Shown here in pieces: positions 52,784 through 61,981 of a stretch of 64,000 nt of DNA (positions are counted from its first letter, which is position 1; every line of letters begins with the position of its first letter). The position numbers were made by a program, and so were the translations under genes. The stretch spans positions 1-64,000 of the forward strand of contig NZ_JAOALK010000013.1 of the NCBI RefSeq assembly GCF_025154055.1, read 5' to 3'. The notes below the pieces were generated by a model. That model was not told the origin of the DNA, made no database searches, and worked only from the letters and a program-made list of their open reading frames with translations. This DNA comes from Aquibacillus koreensis. Its GTDB lineage: Bacteria > Bacillota > Bacilli > Bacillales > Amphibacillaceae.

Positions 52784-54631
52784 ATGTTAGTAACATTAAA
52801 AGATATAAAGAAAATAATTGGTGGAAATATATTGTTTGAAAATCTGCAGTTGGATATAAAGCCAAATGAAAAAATAGGTTTAGTTGGGAGAAACGGAAGT
52901 GGTAAAACGACCATTTTTAAAATAATTGCAGGCATAGAGCAATACGAGCAGGGAGATCTTTTCCTTAAACGACATACTAAAATAGGATATCTTGAACAAA
53001 TACCTCATTTTCCAAATGGCACGGTAAGATCCTTCTTAGAAAGAAGTTTTGAAGAACTAAATAACCTGAAGCAAAAAATGAAAGAATTAGAAAGTGAGAT
53101 GCAACGAACAGAAAAAATAGAGCGTGTTCTAGAAATGTATGGGAAAATACAAACGCAATTTTCAGATCTTGGTGGATATGAAATGGACGCCCAACTAGAA
53201 AAAATCGCGGATGGTTTATCTATATCCCATTTGCTACAGAAAAGCTTTGAGCAATTGAGTGGTGGGGAAAAAACAAAAGCAGGACTGGCAAAAATTTTAT
53301 TACAGCAGCCCGAGCTATTATTGCTAGATGAACCAACTAATCACCTTGATTTATCGGCGATCGAGTGGCTAGAAGAGTATCTGAATCATTATAAAGGTTC
53401 TGTATGTATTATTTCACATGATCGTACCTTTTTAGATCATATTGTCGAAAAGATTGCCGATTTAGAAAATGGAGAAGTAGACTACTACAAAGGTAATTAT
53501 AGTAGTTTTGAAAAACAAAAAGAAGAGAAGCTATTACAGGAATTTGCTGCATTTCAAGAGCAACAGAAAAAAATAAAGAAAATGAAAGAAGCAATTAAGC
53601 GATTAAGGCAGTGGGCAAATGAAGCAAACCCGCCGAATGAAGGCTTGCATAAGCGTGCGCGTAATATGGAGCGTGCTTTGGAGCGGATGGAAAAGCTAGA
53701 CCGACCAGTTATCGATGCGAAGAAAATGGGTCTAGCCTTAACGGCAGATGATCGGAGTGGCAATGACGTAGTAAAGATAAGTGGAGTAACGAAACAGTAT
53801 CAAGAAAGAGGGATTCTAAAAGGTATAGATCTACATGTTAGATATAAAGAAAGACTTGCAATTGTAGGGGATAATGGGAGTGGAAAATCAACATTAATAA
53901 AGATTTTAATGGGCAAAGCGGAACCTTCTACGGGTGAAATAACACTTGGAACCCAAATAAACATTGGATATCTAGCCCAGAACCCTCTAGAAGGAATAGC
54001 GGAGGATCAACCAATGATTGAATATTTTAGATCTGAAGTTAGTGTGACAGAAGGGCAGGCTAGACAAATATTAGCTAGGTTTATGTTCTATGGATATGCT
54101 GTCTTTCATAAATTAGGGCAATTGAGTGGTGGGGAAAAAATGCGCCTAAAGTTAGCCATCTTCATGCATCAAGGTGTGAATGTTTTATTACTCGATGAGC
54201 CAACCAACCATTTAGACGTAGAATCTCAAGAAGTGTTAGAGGATGCGTTAAGCCGATTTGATGGGACTGTTATTGGTATTTCGCATGACCGTTACTTCCT
54301 CAACAAATGTTTTAACGAAACTGCATACCTTGTGGATGGAAAGCTTCATCGTTTCCATGGAACATATCATGAAACAAAACATAATTGGGAGCGTTTAAAA
54401 GAAGATCAAACTACTTTGAAGAAGGCGCCGTTAGCTAAAAATAACATCGACACTCCCGATCAGATTAATTATGAAATAGAGATCGAACGGTTAGAACAAG
54501 AGTTAGATGATTTAACAAACCAATTTAAGAATGGTGAAATTAGTGAACAGCTTTATCAAATAGAGGAAAAGGAACGACAAAGAAAGCTAGACCGTTTTTA
54601 TGAGGAATGGGCAACAATAGAAGAAAAATAG
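52784..54631 (+). CDS. ABC-F family ATPase, probable ribosome-protection (antibiotic resistance) type
   Basis: A 615-residue cytoplasmic protein with two ABC domains and no membrane part. First domain: Walker A GLVGRNGSGKTT, signature LSGGEKTK, Walker B LLLLDEPTNHLDL. A charged linker with KKMKEAIKRLRQWANEA reaches toward the ribosomal exit region. Second domain: GDNGSGKST, LSGGEKMR, LLLDEPTNHLD. A C-terminal acidic helical extension ends WATIEEK. ABC-F members act on ribosomes; those controlled by leader peptide attenuators usually give resistance to macrolides, lincosamides, streptogramins, pleuromutilins or phenicols. Resistance here is inferred from the leader, not from a subfamily match. 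Confidence 0.9.
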   Translation: MLVTLKDIKKIIGGNILFENLQLDIKPNEKIGLVGRNGSGKTTIFKIIAGIEQYEQGDLFLKRHTKIGYLEQIPHFPNGTVRSFLERSFEELNNLKQKMKELESEMQRTEKIERVLEMYGKIQTQFSDLGGYEMDAQLEKIADGLSISHLLQKSFEQLSGGEKTKAGLAKILLQQPELLLLDEPTNHLDLSAIEWLEEYLNHYKGSVCIISHDRTFLDHIVEKIADLENGEVDYYKGNYSSFEKQKEEKLLQEFAAFQEQQKKIKKMKEAIKRLRQWANEANPPNEGLHKRARNMERALERMEKLDRPVIDAKKMGLALTADDRSGNDVVKISGVTKQYQERGILKGIDLHVRYKERLAIVGDNGSGKSTLIKILMGKAEPSTGEITLGTQINIGYLAQNPLEGIAEDQPMIEYFRSEVSVTEGQARQILARFMFYGYAVFHKLGQLSGGEKMRLKLAIFMHQGVNVLLLDEPTNHLDVESQEVLEDALSRFDGTVIGISHDRYFLNKCFNETAYLVDGKLHRFHGTYHETKHNWERLKEDQTTLKKAPLAKNNIDTPDQINYEIEIERLEQELDDLTNQFKNGEISEQLYQIEEKERQRKLDRFYEEWATIEEK

Positions 54632-54717
54632 TTGGATTGTGATAAATGTCACAGAAAAGAAGAATGAGTCGGTGTATAGTATAAATGAGATTGGGATGTC
54701 TCTGCTCTATAATATTC

Positions 54718-54825
54718 GGTATAGATATTTGGGAGCTATCTATACCCATGAAGTGTCTCCTTGTACGGGAGTAGACACTTCAAATAAAGGCGCTTATCCA
54801 TTGTTGATAAGCGTCTTATTTTTTG
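54718..54825 (+). ncRNA. three consecutive stem-loops ending in a terminator, possible small RNA
   Basis: GGTATAGATA/TATCTATACC (54718-54746), GAAGTGTCT/AGACACTTC with an inner CTCC/GGAG (54750-54781) and GGCGCTTATC/GATAAGCGTC plus T-rich tail (54789-54825) follow each other closely. A TATAAT is at 54708-54713 but without a good -35. It may be an independent RNA or only an elaborate 3' end of the ABC-F mRNA. The rest of 54632-54946 is AT-rich and empty. Confidence 0.35.
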
Positions 54826-54946
54826 ATTATAATATTTTTTCTTTTGTCGAAAAAAAGATAAACCATGTTTAAAGAAATATGCTTCGGGTATTAAAAAATA
54901 ATGGTTAGTGGATATATGATTGCAAAGTTAGGGAGGTACGTCAGCA

Positions 54947-55180
54947 ATGAACAGACATAATGTCATCGTGTATACTAGTAACAGTTGTCAGGAATGCGAA
55001 AAAGTACTTTCCTGTTTAGATGAATTAGGAATCACATATACGGAAAAAAATATTTCTGAGGATCATGAGTATCGGAAGGAATTACAAAAAGAAAAAGTGT
55101 ACGCAACACCAGCAGTGTTTTACGGAAAACAAGTTATATTAGGGTATCAAAAGCAAAAGTTAATAAGAGCACTTGGATGA
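54947..55180 (+). CDS. glutaredoxin-like thiol protein
   Basis: A 77-residue glutaredoxin/NrdH-like fold: VIVYTSNSCQECEKVLSCLDELG with the CQEC redox pair at about residues 14-17, cis-Pro in VYATPAVFYGKQVILGY. GGGAGGT precedes the ATG. Physiological partner unknown; bacilli lack glutathione, so bacillithiol or thioredoxin reductase are plausible reductants. Confidence 0.85.
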   Translation: MNRHNVIVYTSNSCQECEKVLSCLDELGITYTEKNISEDHEYRKELQKEKVYATPAVFYGKQVILGYQKQKLIRALG

Positions 55181-55269
55181 TGCGTTCCTCTTTTCAATTA
55201 TTCTATGATTAACCTTTTAAAGAAAGGGTGCATATACTAGTAGAAAATGATTGGAAAGAGGTGTTGAAT

Positions 55270-55674
55270 ATGAATTATCGGAGAGTCCCTTATTATCCGC
55301 AACAAGGGTATGTGAACTACCCAAATCCACAACAAATGGGATTTTACAATCAAAATAATGTGCCCGGTTTCAACTTCAACCAAGATGGACCATCTATGAA
55401 GGGGAATAACCCACCGCCTCCGACTACACCTTACGAGCAATTCGCCAAACCTAATCACCCTTCCCAATGGTTTCAGCAAGCCCAACAAACACAGCAAGCC
55501 CAAGGTCAACCTTGGGGGCAAACACCTAAAGGGCTTATGGCTTATTTTCAAGATAAAGATGGGCAATTAGACATTGATAAGATGTTAAGCACGGTTGGGC
55601 AACTTGGTAATACCTATCAACAAGTTTCTCCGATTGTAAAAGGACTAGGATCGTTTGTGAAGGGGTTTAAATAA
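55270..55674 (+). CDS. yppG: YppG-like protein
   Basis: A 134-residue Pro/Gln/Asn/Tyr-rich protein. The N-terminal part is low-complexity (YYPQQGYVNYPNPQQMGFY) and the conserved C-terminal part GLMAYFQDKDGQLDIDKMLSTVGQ followed by QVSPIVKGLGSFVKGF matches Bacillus YppG. Function not established; the composition resembles spore coat proteins. ATG 55270 follows AAAGAGGTG. Terminated directly downstream. Confidence 0.8.
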   Translation: MNYRRVPYYPQQGYVNYPNPQQMGFYNQNNVPGFNFNQDGPSMKGNNPPPPTTPYEQFAKPNHPSQWFQQAQQTQQAQGQPWGQTPKGLMAYFQDKDGQLDIDKMLSTVGQLGNTYQQVSPIVKGLGSFVKGFK

Positions 55675-55684
55675 TAATAACGTG

Positions 55685-55714
55685 TCCTTGTCGGAACTGG
55701 CCGACAAGGATTTT
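55685..55714 (+). terminator. intrinsic terminator after yppG
   Basis: TCCTTGTCGG pairs perfectly with CCGACAAGGA, followed by TTTT. Confidence 0.88.
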
Positions 55715-55838
55715 ATGCTTCTCGATTCATTTAAAAAGTGAATAATTCTCAGAAGGTACTGTTACAAATTGTTAAACATGATAATCCCAGTTTTGGGGAA
55801 GTTATAGATATAAATTTTCATCAAAAGGAGCCCTAACA

Positions 55839-56576
55839 ATGATTGGATGCGTATGTGTACACGGTTTTACCGGTGGTCCATATGAATTGATGCCTTTAGC
55901 AAACTACCTGAAAGAAGTTACTGATTGGCATATTGAGGTTCCGTGCCTACCTGGACATGGTGAATCATTGCAATTAGAAACAGCTACTTATAAAGATTGG
56001 ATAAAAGCCGCTGAAGAAGCACTGGAAAAGGTAAGTGAAAAATGTGACCAAGTCTATGTTATTGGATTTTCCATGGGAGGAATGATTGCATCTTATCTTG
56101 CTTCTAAGTATAACGTGGCAAAACTAGTTTTGTTATCGGCATCAAGGAAATATATTAGTTATCGTCAAATGGCGATGGATATTGGAATGTTTGTTAAAGA
56201 AGGTTTTAATGGGAGACTTAAGCAAAATAAGTTGTTCCAACATTATATGAACAAGAAAGGTTCCATTCCAATTAAAGCAACTGTAGAGTTTATAAAATGT
56301 ATGAGATTCACCAAGCCTTACTTACAAGAAGTAACATGTCCGGTACTAATAGCCCAAGGAATTCAGGATGGTATGGTACCATATAAATCGGTTTATTATC
56401 TTGATAAGGAAATACCCGCTGATACAGAAGTAATCTATTATCATGATTCTAAACATTTAATTTGTCTTGGGGATGATAAGGACGTACTAAACGAAACTGT
56501 CTATTCATTTCTTGTTCGTGAAAAAGGGAAAAAAGCAGCGTTTACGATTGAGCAACCAGTAGCAGAATCTCAATAA
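55839..56576 (+). CDS. alpha/beta hydrolase, carboxylesterase/monoacylglycerol lipase-like
   Basis: A 245-residue serine hydrolase resembling the Est30-type carboxylesterases. VHGFTGGPYEL carries the oxyanion region, the nucleophile is in GFSMGGM (about residue 80), the acid in AQGIQDGMVP and the His in DSKHLICLGDD. Predicted cytoplasmic. AAAGGAG precedes the ATG. Alone between terminators. Confidence 0.88.
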   Translation: MIGCVCVHGFTGGPYELMPLANYLKEVTDWHIEVPCLPGHGESLQLETATYKDWIKAAEEALEKVSEKCDQVYVIGFSMGGMIASYLASKYNVAKLVLLSASRKYISYRQMAMDIGMFVKEGFNGRLKQNKLFQHYMNKKGSIPIKATVEFIKCMRFTKPYLQEVTCPVLIAQGIQDGMVPYKSVYYLDKEIPADTEVIYYHDSKHLICLGDDKDVLNETVYSFLVREKGKKAAFTIEQPVAESQ

Positions 56577-56591
56577 TAGATTGTAGAAACC

Positions 56592-56629
56592 AAAAAAGTT
56601 GATCCAAGTTTCAGGATCAACTTTTTTAT
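56592..56629. terminator. bidirectional terminator
   Basis: AAAAAAGTTGATCC pairs with GGATCAACTTTTTT between convergent genes. Confidence 0.93.
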
Positions 56630-56645
56630 AACTCTTTATATAACA

Positions 56646-57503
56646 TTATTTGTCTTTAAAGAATGCTATAACAAGCCCACCTTCACCAGCATGTGTAGAT
56701 ATTGCTGGCCCCATCTCTGTAACAATTGACTTCTTAAAAGGATAGGACTCTTTTATTTTATTCAAAACGTGTTGTGCCCTTTCTTGAGCGTTGCAGTGAG
56801 TCATGACAAGTACTTTTTCTTCAAAGTTGGAAGTGTACTCGCCAATTTGCTCAACAAATCTACGAAGTGCCTTCTTGTCACCGCGTACTTTCTCGCTCAC
56901 TTCGACTTTTCCTTCATCACTCGCACGCATGAGTAATTTGATGTTTAAGGATTTAACAACAGCACCTCTTACCCTATCTAATCGTCCACCGCGGACGAGG
57001 TTATCAATTGTTTTCAGAATAAATAATGTCGTTGTTTGTTCTGCGCGCTCTTGTAAATGTGGGACTAGTTCATCAAAACTATACCCTTCATTTATTTTTT
57101 GATGGGCTTCATGCAATAATAATAGTTGTCCCGGAGAAGCTGATGTACTGTTAATAACTGCGATTCTCCGATTTGGTTCTTCTTCTAAAAGTAAGTTCAT
57201 TCCCATAACAGCATGGTTGTAAGTACTACTTATTCCTTTTGACAGACTAATTACAATAATTGGCTTTTCAGGATCAATCTTTTTGTACGCCTCATAAAAT
57301 TCATTAGGTCCAGGTGCTGACGAAAGTGGAAAAACTGATCCGTGTTTCAATTTTTCATTAAACGTGGCAGTATCAATTGTTATTCCGCTTTGGTATTCTT
57401 CATCACCGAAATGTATGTATAAAGGCACGACATTTACTTGAAACGCTTTTAAAAGTTCCTCAGAAAGATCCGAACCGCTATCAGTCATTAATTGGATATT
57501 CAT
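56646..57503 (-). CDS. DegV-family fatty acid-binding protein (FakB-like)
   Basis: A 285-residue protein of the DegV fold that holds one fatty acid and presents it to FakA kinase. MTDSGSDLSEEL at the start, VVPLYIHFGDEEY, SAPGPNEF, SLSKGISSTYNHAVM and the C-terminal MGPAISTHAGEGGLVIAFF are the family landmarks. ATG 57503 follows AAAGGTG; an upstream GTG at 57512 overlaps that site. Which fatty acid it prefers is not predictable. Monocistronic. Confidence 0.9.
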   Translation of the reverse strand: MNIQLMTDSGSDLSEELLKAFQVNVVPLYIHFGDEEYQSGITIDTATFNEKLKHGSVFPLSSAPGPNEFYEAYKKIDPEKPIIVISLSKGISSTYNHAVMGMNLLLEEEPNRRIAVINSTSASPGQLLLLHEAHQKINEGYSFDELVPHLQERAEQTTTLFILKTIDNLVRGGRLDRVRGAVVKSLNIKLLMRASDEGKVEVSEKVRGDKKALRRFVEQIGEYTSNFEEKVLVMTHCNAQERAQHVLNKIKESYPFKKSIVTEMGPAISTHAGEGGLVIAFFKDK

Positions 57504-57549
57504 CCCTCTCACCTTTCCCCTGTTTTTATATAGTTATGTTAATTATACC

Positions 57550-58440
57550 TCATTTTTGCGCTTTTTTTTTGTTGGTAGTAACTATAAATAAGAAAAGTCC
57601 TACTATAACAATTGTACCACCAAGCCATTGTGACCAGGTAATATTTTCTCCCAGAATGAGGTAAGCTAATAGAGATGCTCCTACTGGTTCAAATACAATG
57701 CTCATAGAGATTACAGAGGTACTAACCCATTTTAATGCCCAATTAAATAATGTATGACCAAAAAAAGTAGGAATAATAGCTAGTGCTAAAAAAATAAGCC
57801 AATTGCTTGTAGAATAACCGTAAAAATCATGTTGTAATAGAACGTTATACACAATTAATGTGATAGAGCTTGTACCATATACAATAAAGGTGTACGTCAT
57901 AAGGGAGAGGCGCCTACGAACACTTTGCCCAACTAAAAAGTAGACGGTAATCATTACTGCTCCGATTAAAGCGAGTAGATCTCCCCATAATGCTGCTCCG
58001 CTAATTTTAAAGTCACCATAGCTAATAATGATACTGCCTGTAATGGCGATGATCATACTCGTAACAGCACCGAAAGAAAAGCGTTCCTTAAAAATTAAAA
58101 ATGTACCAAGAAAAGCAAAGATCGGTTGAAGTGTCACTAATACAACAGAGCTTGCGACAGATGTATAATTTAGTGATTCAAACCAAAAGATAAAATGAAA
58201 TGCTAAGAAAATACCAGCAAGCGCAGAAAAGAACCAATCTTTCTTCGATACCATCTTAAATTCTTGTTTATGTTTAACTAATACGAAGGGCGCCATAATC
58301 AGCACTGCAAAAAGCAACCGATAATTAGCAATAATAGAGGCCGGAGTACCATCGGCAAGTTTGACAAATATAGCTGCCGTTGACACTGAGATTACTCCAA
58401 TTATAATAGCGATAAATGGATGAAAGGGAGGCTTTTCCAT
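57550..58440 (-). CDS. EamA-family (drug/metabolite) transporter
   Basis: A 296-residue membrane protein with about ten transmembrane helices in two EamA repeats: TAAIFVKLADGTPASIIANYRLLFA starts the first, and FFGHTLFNWALKWVSTSVISMSIVFEPVGASLLAYLILGE ends the second. The substrate is unknown; family members export amino acids or metabolites. AGGAGG lies upstream of the ATG. It stands alone, 37 bp from degV in the same direction, so cotranscription is possible. Confidence 0.9.
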   Translation of the reverse strand: MEKPPFHPFIAIIIGVISVSTAAIFVKLADGTPASIIANYRLLFAVLIMAPFVLVKHKQEFKMVSKKDWFFSALAGIFLAFHFIFWFESLNYTSVASSVVLVTLQPIFAFLGTFLIFKERFSFGAVTSMIIAITGSIIISYGDFKISGAALWGDLLALIGAVMITVYFLVGQSVRRRLSLMTYTFIVYGTSSITLIVYNVLLQHDFYGYSTSNWLIFLALAIIPTFFGHTLFNWALKWVSTSVISMSIVFEPVGASLLAYLILGENITWSQWLGGTIVIVGLFLFIVTTNKKKAQK

Positions 58441-58541
58441 CTGAATCCTCCTAACTGTTTGAAGACAATTTATCTTATTCTAACACTCAATTGTTTGAAA
58501 ATCATTTCTAATACAGGTAGAATTAGTAAAGAGAGTGTGTT

Positions 58542-58740
58542 AAGATGTATTAATCCATTGAGTGCTCGCTTATAAGGCCTCTTCCGCGGTGTGGAGGGAG
58601 GCTTTTTTCACGTTAAAATAGCCAAAGTTCGATTGTTTCGAACATAAAAATAAAGGGAAACTGTAATACATCTTGGTCGGTAATCTCATTAAACCAACTT
58701 TTTAACGTGTTTTTAAACGCGCTGACTATGAGATTTTTAA
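58542..58740 (+). promoter_or_regulatory. structured 5' leader RNA upstream of the DEAD-box helicase gene
   Basis: AAGATGTATTA (58542-58552) and TAATACATCTT (58664-58674) form a perfect 11-bp closing helix around an inner terminator-like hairpin (GGCCTC...GGAGGC then T6, about 58574-58607) and a GTTCGA/TCGAAC hairpin (58627-58643). Beyond it, AATCTCAT (58682-58689) and ATGAGATT (58728-58735) form a second terminator-like hairpin with a T tail, directly ahead of the ribosome binding site. A TTGGT/ACCAA pairing would compete with the last stem. I recognise no known riboswitch. Confidence 0.5.
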
Positions 58741-58759
58741 GAAAAAGGAGAAAAAAATA

Positions 58760-60250
58760 GTGACAACATTTAATGAATTAGGTATTTCTAAACCAATAAT
58801 GAAGGCTCTTGAGAAAATGGGCTTTGAAGAAGCTACTCCAATTCAAGAGCAAACAATCCCTCTGGGTATGCAAGGGAAAGACGTTATTGGACAGGCCCAA
58901 ACAGGTACGGGTAAAACAGCTGCTTTTGGGATTCCAATGATCGAAAAGATTGATAAAGATGCAAAAAAAATCCAAGGATTAGTTGTTGCTCCAACTAGAG
59001 AGCTAGCTATTCAGGTATCCGAAGAAATTCACAGACTTGGGAAGTTTAAGGGAGTTCGTACACTTCCAGTTTATGGTGGACAACATATGGATCGTCAAAT
59101 TAGAGCGCTTAAAGAAGGTCCACATATTGTTGTAGCAACTCCAGGACGTTTGCTGGATCACATCAGAAGAAAAACAATTAAAATTGACAATGTGCATACT
59201 GCTGTTTTAGATGAAGCAGATGAAATGCTTAACATGGGTTTCATTGATGACATTCGAGATATCTTGAAAATGATTCCAGAGGAAAGACAAACATTACTTT
59301 TCTCTGCAACAATGCCAAGAGAAATTAGAGAAATTGCATCGACGTTAATGAAAAATCCAGAAGAAGTAAAAGTAAAGTCAAAAGAAATGACTGTATCTAA
59401 CATTGATCAATCTTTCCTTGAAGTGCTAGAAAAACAAAAATTTGATACATTGACGAACCTGTTAGATATCCAAGCACCAGAACTTGCAATCGTATTTGGT
59501 CGTACGAAAAAAAGAGTGGATGAAGTAACAGAAGGTTTACATGCACGTGGTTTCCGAGCTGAAGGGATCCATGGTGACTTAACACAAGGTAAGCGTATGT
59601 CTGTGTTAAATAAATTCAAAAGTGGTCGTATCGAAATCCTAGTTGCTACAGACGTAGCGGCACGTGGACTTGATATTTCAGGTGTTACACACGTGTATAA
59701 CTTTGATGTACCACAAGACCCAGAAAGCTATGTGCACCGAATCGGTCGTACAGGTAGAGCTGGTAAAACTGGTGAAGCAATTTCTTTCATTACGCCAAGA
59801 GAAATGCCACACCTTCACTTAATTGAAAAAGTAACGAAGAGTAAAGTAAAGCGTATGGATGCTCCATCGTTTGACGAGGCTCGTCGTGGACAGCAACAAT
59901 TAACAGTGGAGAAGTTGACTTCTACTATCGAAGGACAAGATTTAAAGGATTATCGTGAAACAGCTGCTGAGTTGTTAGATCAACACGATTCAGTAACGGT
60001 TGTTGCAGCTGCGCTTAAATTGATGACAAAAGAGCGTCGTAATGCCCCTGTAACGTTGAGCTCTGTTCAACCTGTTAGTGTAAAAGGTGGACAAAAAGGC
60101 AAGAAGAAGTTCAGAGGTGGCGGCGATAATAAACGCAATAACTTCTCTCGTAAAGGTGGAAAACCTAGCGGTAGAAACCGTAAGTTCCAAAATAAACGCG
60201 GTTCAAATAGCAACAGTAGCGGCGGTAACCGTAATCAGAATTTTAAATAA
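58760..60250 (+). CDS. cshA: DEAD-box ATP-dependent RNA helicase (CshA)
   Basis: An RNA helicase of the degradosome/cold-shock group. The 496-residue protein has the Q motif, motif [29 protein letters not shown] in [14 protein letters not shown], and the C-terminal helicase half with [14 protein letters not shown] linker of about 60 residues precedes a Gly/Arg/Asn/Lys-rich tail ([22 protein letters not shown]) that binds RNA. It starts with GTG 58760 after AAAAAGGAG. The long structured leader suggests post-transcriptional control, perhaps autoregulation. Confidence 0.93.
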   Translation: MTTFNELGISKPIMKALEKMGFEEATPIQEQTIPLGMQGKDVIGQAQTGTGKTAAFGIPMIEKIDKDAKKIQGLVVAPTRELAIQVSEEIHRLGKFKGVRTLPVYGGQHMDRQIRALKEGPHIVVATPGRLLDHIRRKTIKIDNVHTAVLDEADEMLNMGFIDDIRDILKMIPEERQTLLFSATMPREIREIASTLMKNPEEVKVKSKEMTVSNIDQSFLEVLEKQKFDTLTNLLDIQAPELAIVFGRTKKRVDEVTEGLHARGFRAEGIHGDLTQGKRMSVLNKFKSGRIEILVATDVAARGLDISGVTHVYNFDVPQDPESYVHRIGRTGRAGKTGEAISFITPREMPHLHLIEKVTKSKVKRMDAPSFDEARRGQQQLTVEKLTSTIEGQDLKDYRETAAELLDQHDSVTVVAAALKLMTKERRNAPVTLSSVQPVSVKGGQKGKKKFRGGGDNKRNNFSRKGGKPSGRNRKFQNKRGSNSNSSGGNRNQNFK

Positions 60251-60258
60251 TAAAAGAT

Positions 60259-60299
60259 ATAGCATAACCAGTCCTCCTAACTGGCTATGCTATTTTTTT
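60259..60299 (+). terminator. intrinsic terminator after cshA
   Basis: ATAGCATAACCAGT pairs with ACTGGCTATGCTAT around CCTCCTA, followed by T7. Confidence 0.93.
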
Positions 60300-60333
60300 G
60301 TTCCTTTGAGTAGCATTGTGCTTTCAACACTGA

Positions 60334-60556
60334 AAATAAGGTCTCTCACAGCCGCTAAGAAATTTTAAGTGATTTCTGCGGCTATGAGAGACCTTATTTG
60401 ATCAAAAATAAAGATTATACGGTCTTAGCGGCTACCAGATCCCTTATTTACTCTGTTTTCATCAATTTAGTGGGCAATTTATTAAAATAGCGAACTGTAG
60501 AGCCGTTCAGGCTAAAAATAAGGCTAAAACAATAAAATAAGGTCTCTCACAGCCGC
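60334..60556 (+). repeat. 223-bp interspersed element, family E copy 2
   Basis: It opens with a 66-bp hairpin: AAATAAGGTCTCTCACAGCC (60334) against GGCTATGAGAGACCTTATTT (ending 60399), about 22 paired bases plus an inner AGAAAT/ATTTCT. A second inverted box follows 50 bp on (CCTTATTT at 60442) and a final forward box 93 bp later (60535-60556). Copy 1 at 41949-42171 is its reverse complement in layout and length. The remaining sequence up to the pseudogene at 60627 is empty. Confidence 0.93.
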
Positions 60557-60626
60557 TTACATTCTCACGCCAGTGTTACGACCTACATTATTTAAAGTGC
60601 GAAATTGGTAAGAGCTATACCTAAGG

Positions 60627-61222
60627 TTAATTAAAATTTCGTTTATCCTGCTTAAAGAACCAACTGCTAAGTAGACCTACAAGTAAGATTGCGCCTCCAT
60701 AGCCAACTATTGGATAAATATGATGGATAATGGTTGAGAAGCCCAATTGTCCTATGAGAAGCGCAACAAGAGCAGTGAGGAGCACTAAGCCTTTTCGATA
60801 GGAGGATTTCACAAAATGAAAGCGGGAAACGAATCCAAATAGATTGCTTACGGCTGTCGTATAAATTTGGGCAAAAAGGACAAATGTAAAGATTAGTTGA
60901 AGCCATGGCGAAATATAGCTGGATACAGAAAGCATCGGGACTTCCGCTAATGAAGAGTCTTCAATCGTTGTTAAAATACTGAAATTAATTGCTAGAATAC
61001 ACAAACGAAGACCAATCCCGCCTAGAAGAGGGGCAATATCATATAACCGAAAAAATAGAACAAACCAGCAGAAAGAATAATTCCCCAAATGCCTTGAATG
61101 CCATAGCTAGTAAAGAATTGAAAGACTTCTTGCCCGGTAGCAAACCCAGCTCCCACTATGGTCCCAATATATGCAGCCGCAATTTTGAGCGTATTGGATT
61201 TCTGTTTCATTAACGTATTCAT
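60627..61222 (-). pseudogene. ykvI: decayed YkvI-type membrane transporter gene (internal deletion and frameshift)
   Basis: The first 60 or so codons from ATG 61222 encode the typical N-terminus (KIAAAYIGTIVGAGFATGQEV, two membrane segments) and end in a stop at 61022. A different frame from about 61050 to 60627 encodes a C-terminal part (GLRLCILAINFSIL, LVALLIGQLGFSTIIHHIYPIVGYGGA). Together they give about 200 residues where intact YkvI-type proteins, as I remember them, have about 340, so a middle piece of roughly 130-140 residues is missing. The ribosome binding site (AGGATGGGGA) and start are intact. Confidence 0.75.
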
Positions 61223-61427
61223 TAAGAATCCCCATCCTAATTATGCTCGATTTTATCACTCATATAAAAGTGAATGATATGTCTAATATGAACAATATGG
61301 TTTGGAGTGCTGATCATTGAATTTTTGTTGTAAAATCATGAGGGTCAGAGAAATGTTGTCTATGTAGTTTGTGGTAGGACTATACATACATCATATGTTA
61401 ATAATGCAAAAAAAGTGGGGTATATAC

Positions 61428-61475
61428 AAAAACCGTTCCAAAAATATGCGGATGCATCTCAGGGGACGGTTTTTG
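61428..61475. terminator. terminator downstream of the 150-residue membrane protein gene
   Basis: AAAAACCGTTCC pairs with GGGGACGGTTTTT with one mismatch and a long inner loop; A and T tracts on both sides. It best serves the minus-strand gene ending at 61491. The interval 61223-61427 is otherwise empty. Confidence 0.7.
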
Positions 61476-61490
61476 CATTGTGTTTCTCAG

Positions 61491-61943
61491 TTAAATGTAA
61501 AGAGCAATCAACGATATAATTGGTATAGCTAAAATTGTTCCAAAACCTAAAAATAATAATGTATGGATATATGCTTTGTGTTCATTTGAGGTAACTCTTA
61601 GTAATTCATTTCTTGCTAAGAATACGTGTACTACCGTTAAAATAATTAACCCGATAATGATTAGCGCAGCAATCGTTGTACTAATGGTCGATACTTCTTC
61701 ACTTCCTATTTGCATAAATCCAATAATAATAAGAAGGATTGGTACGGCTTCAATTATTGCTACTTTAAGAAAGTAACGTGACTGCTCTTTTTGGATTGTT
61801 TCAGATGTTAATTGATTGTTTTCCAGTTTGTATTGGATACTAGCAACCATTTTTTTAAAAGCTAAAAGAATCCCGAACACTGCGATGATGGAAGCAAGGG
61901 AAAACAACCAAGCAGGACTAATCATGATATTGAAAACCTCCAT
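61491..61943 (-). CDS. uncharacterised four-helix membrane protein
   Basis: A 150-residue protein with hydrophobic segments at about 10-30, 60-78, 86-108 and 125-148 and a short basic/acidic loop after the first (FKKMVASIQYKLENNQ). It has a faint similarity in layout to ATP synthase c-like subunits but lacks a recognisable ion-binding signature. AGGTTTTC-type site is weak. Function not assigned. Confidence 0.65.
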   Translation of the reverse strand: MEVFNIMISPAWLFSLASIIAVFGILLAFKKMVASIQYKLENNQLTSETIQKEQSRYFLKVAIIEAVPILLIIIGFMQIGSEEVSTISTTIAALIIIGLIILTVVHVFLARNELLRVTSNEHKAYIHTLLFLGFGTILAIPIISLIALYI

Positions 61944-61981
61944 TTTTTATATAAAGTATTATTTCAAATCTAGAAAAACAA

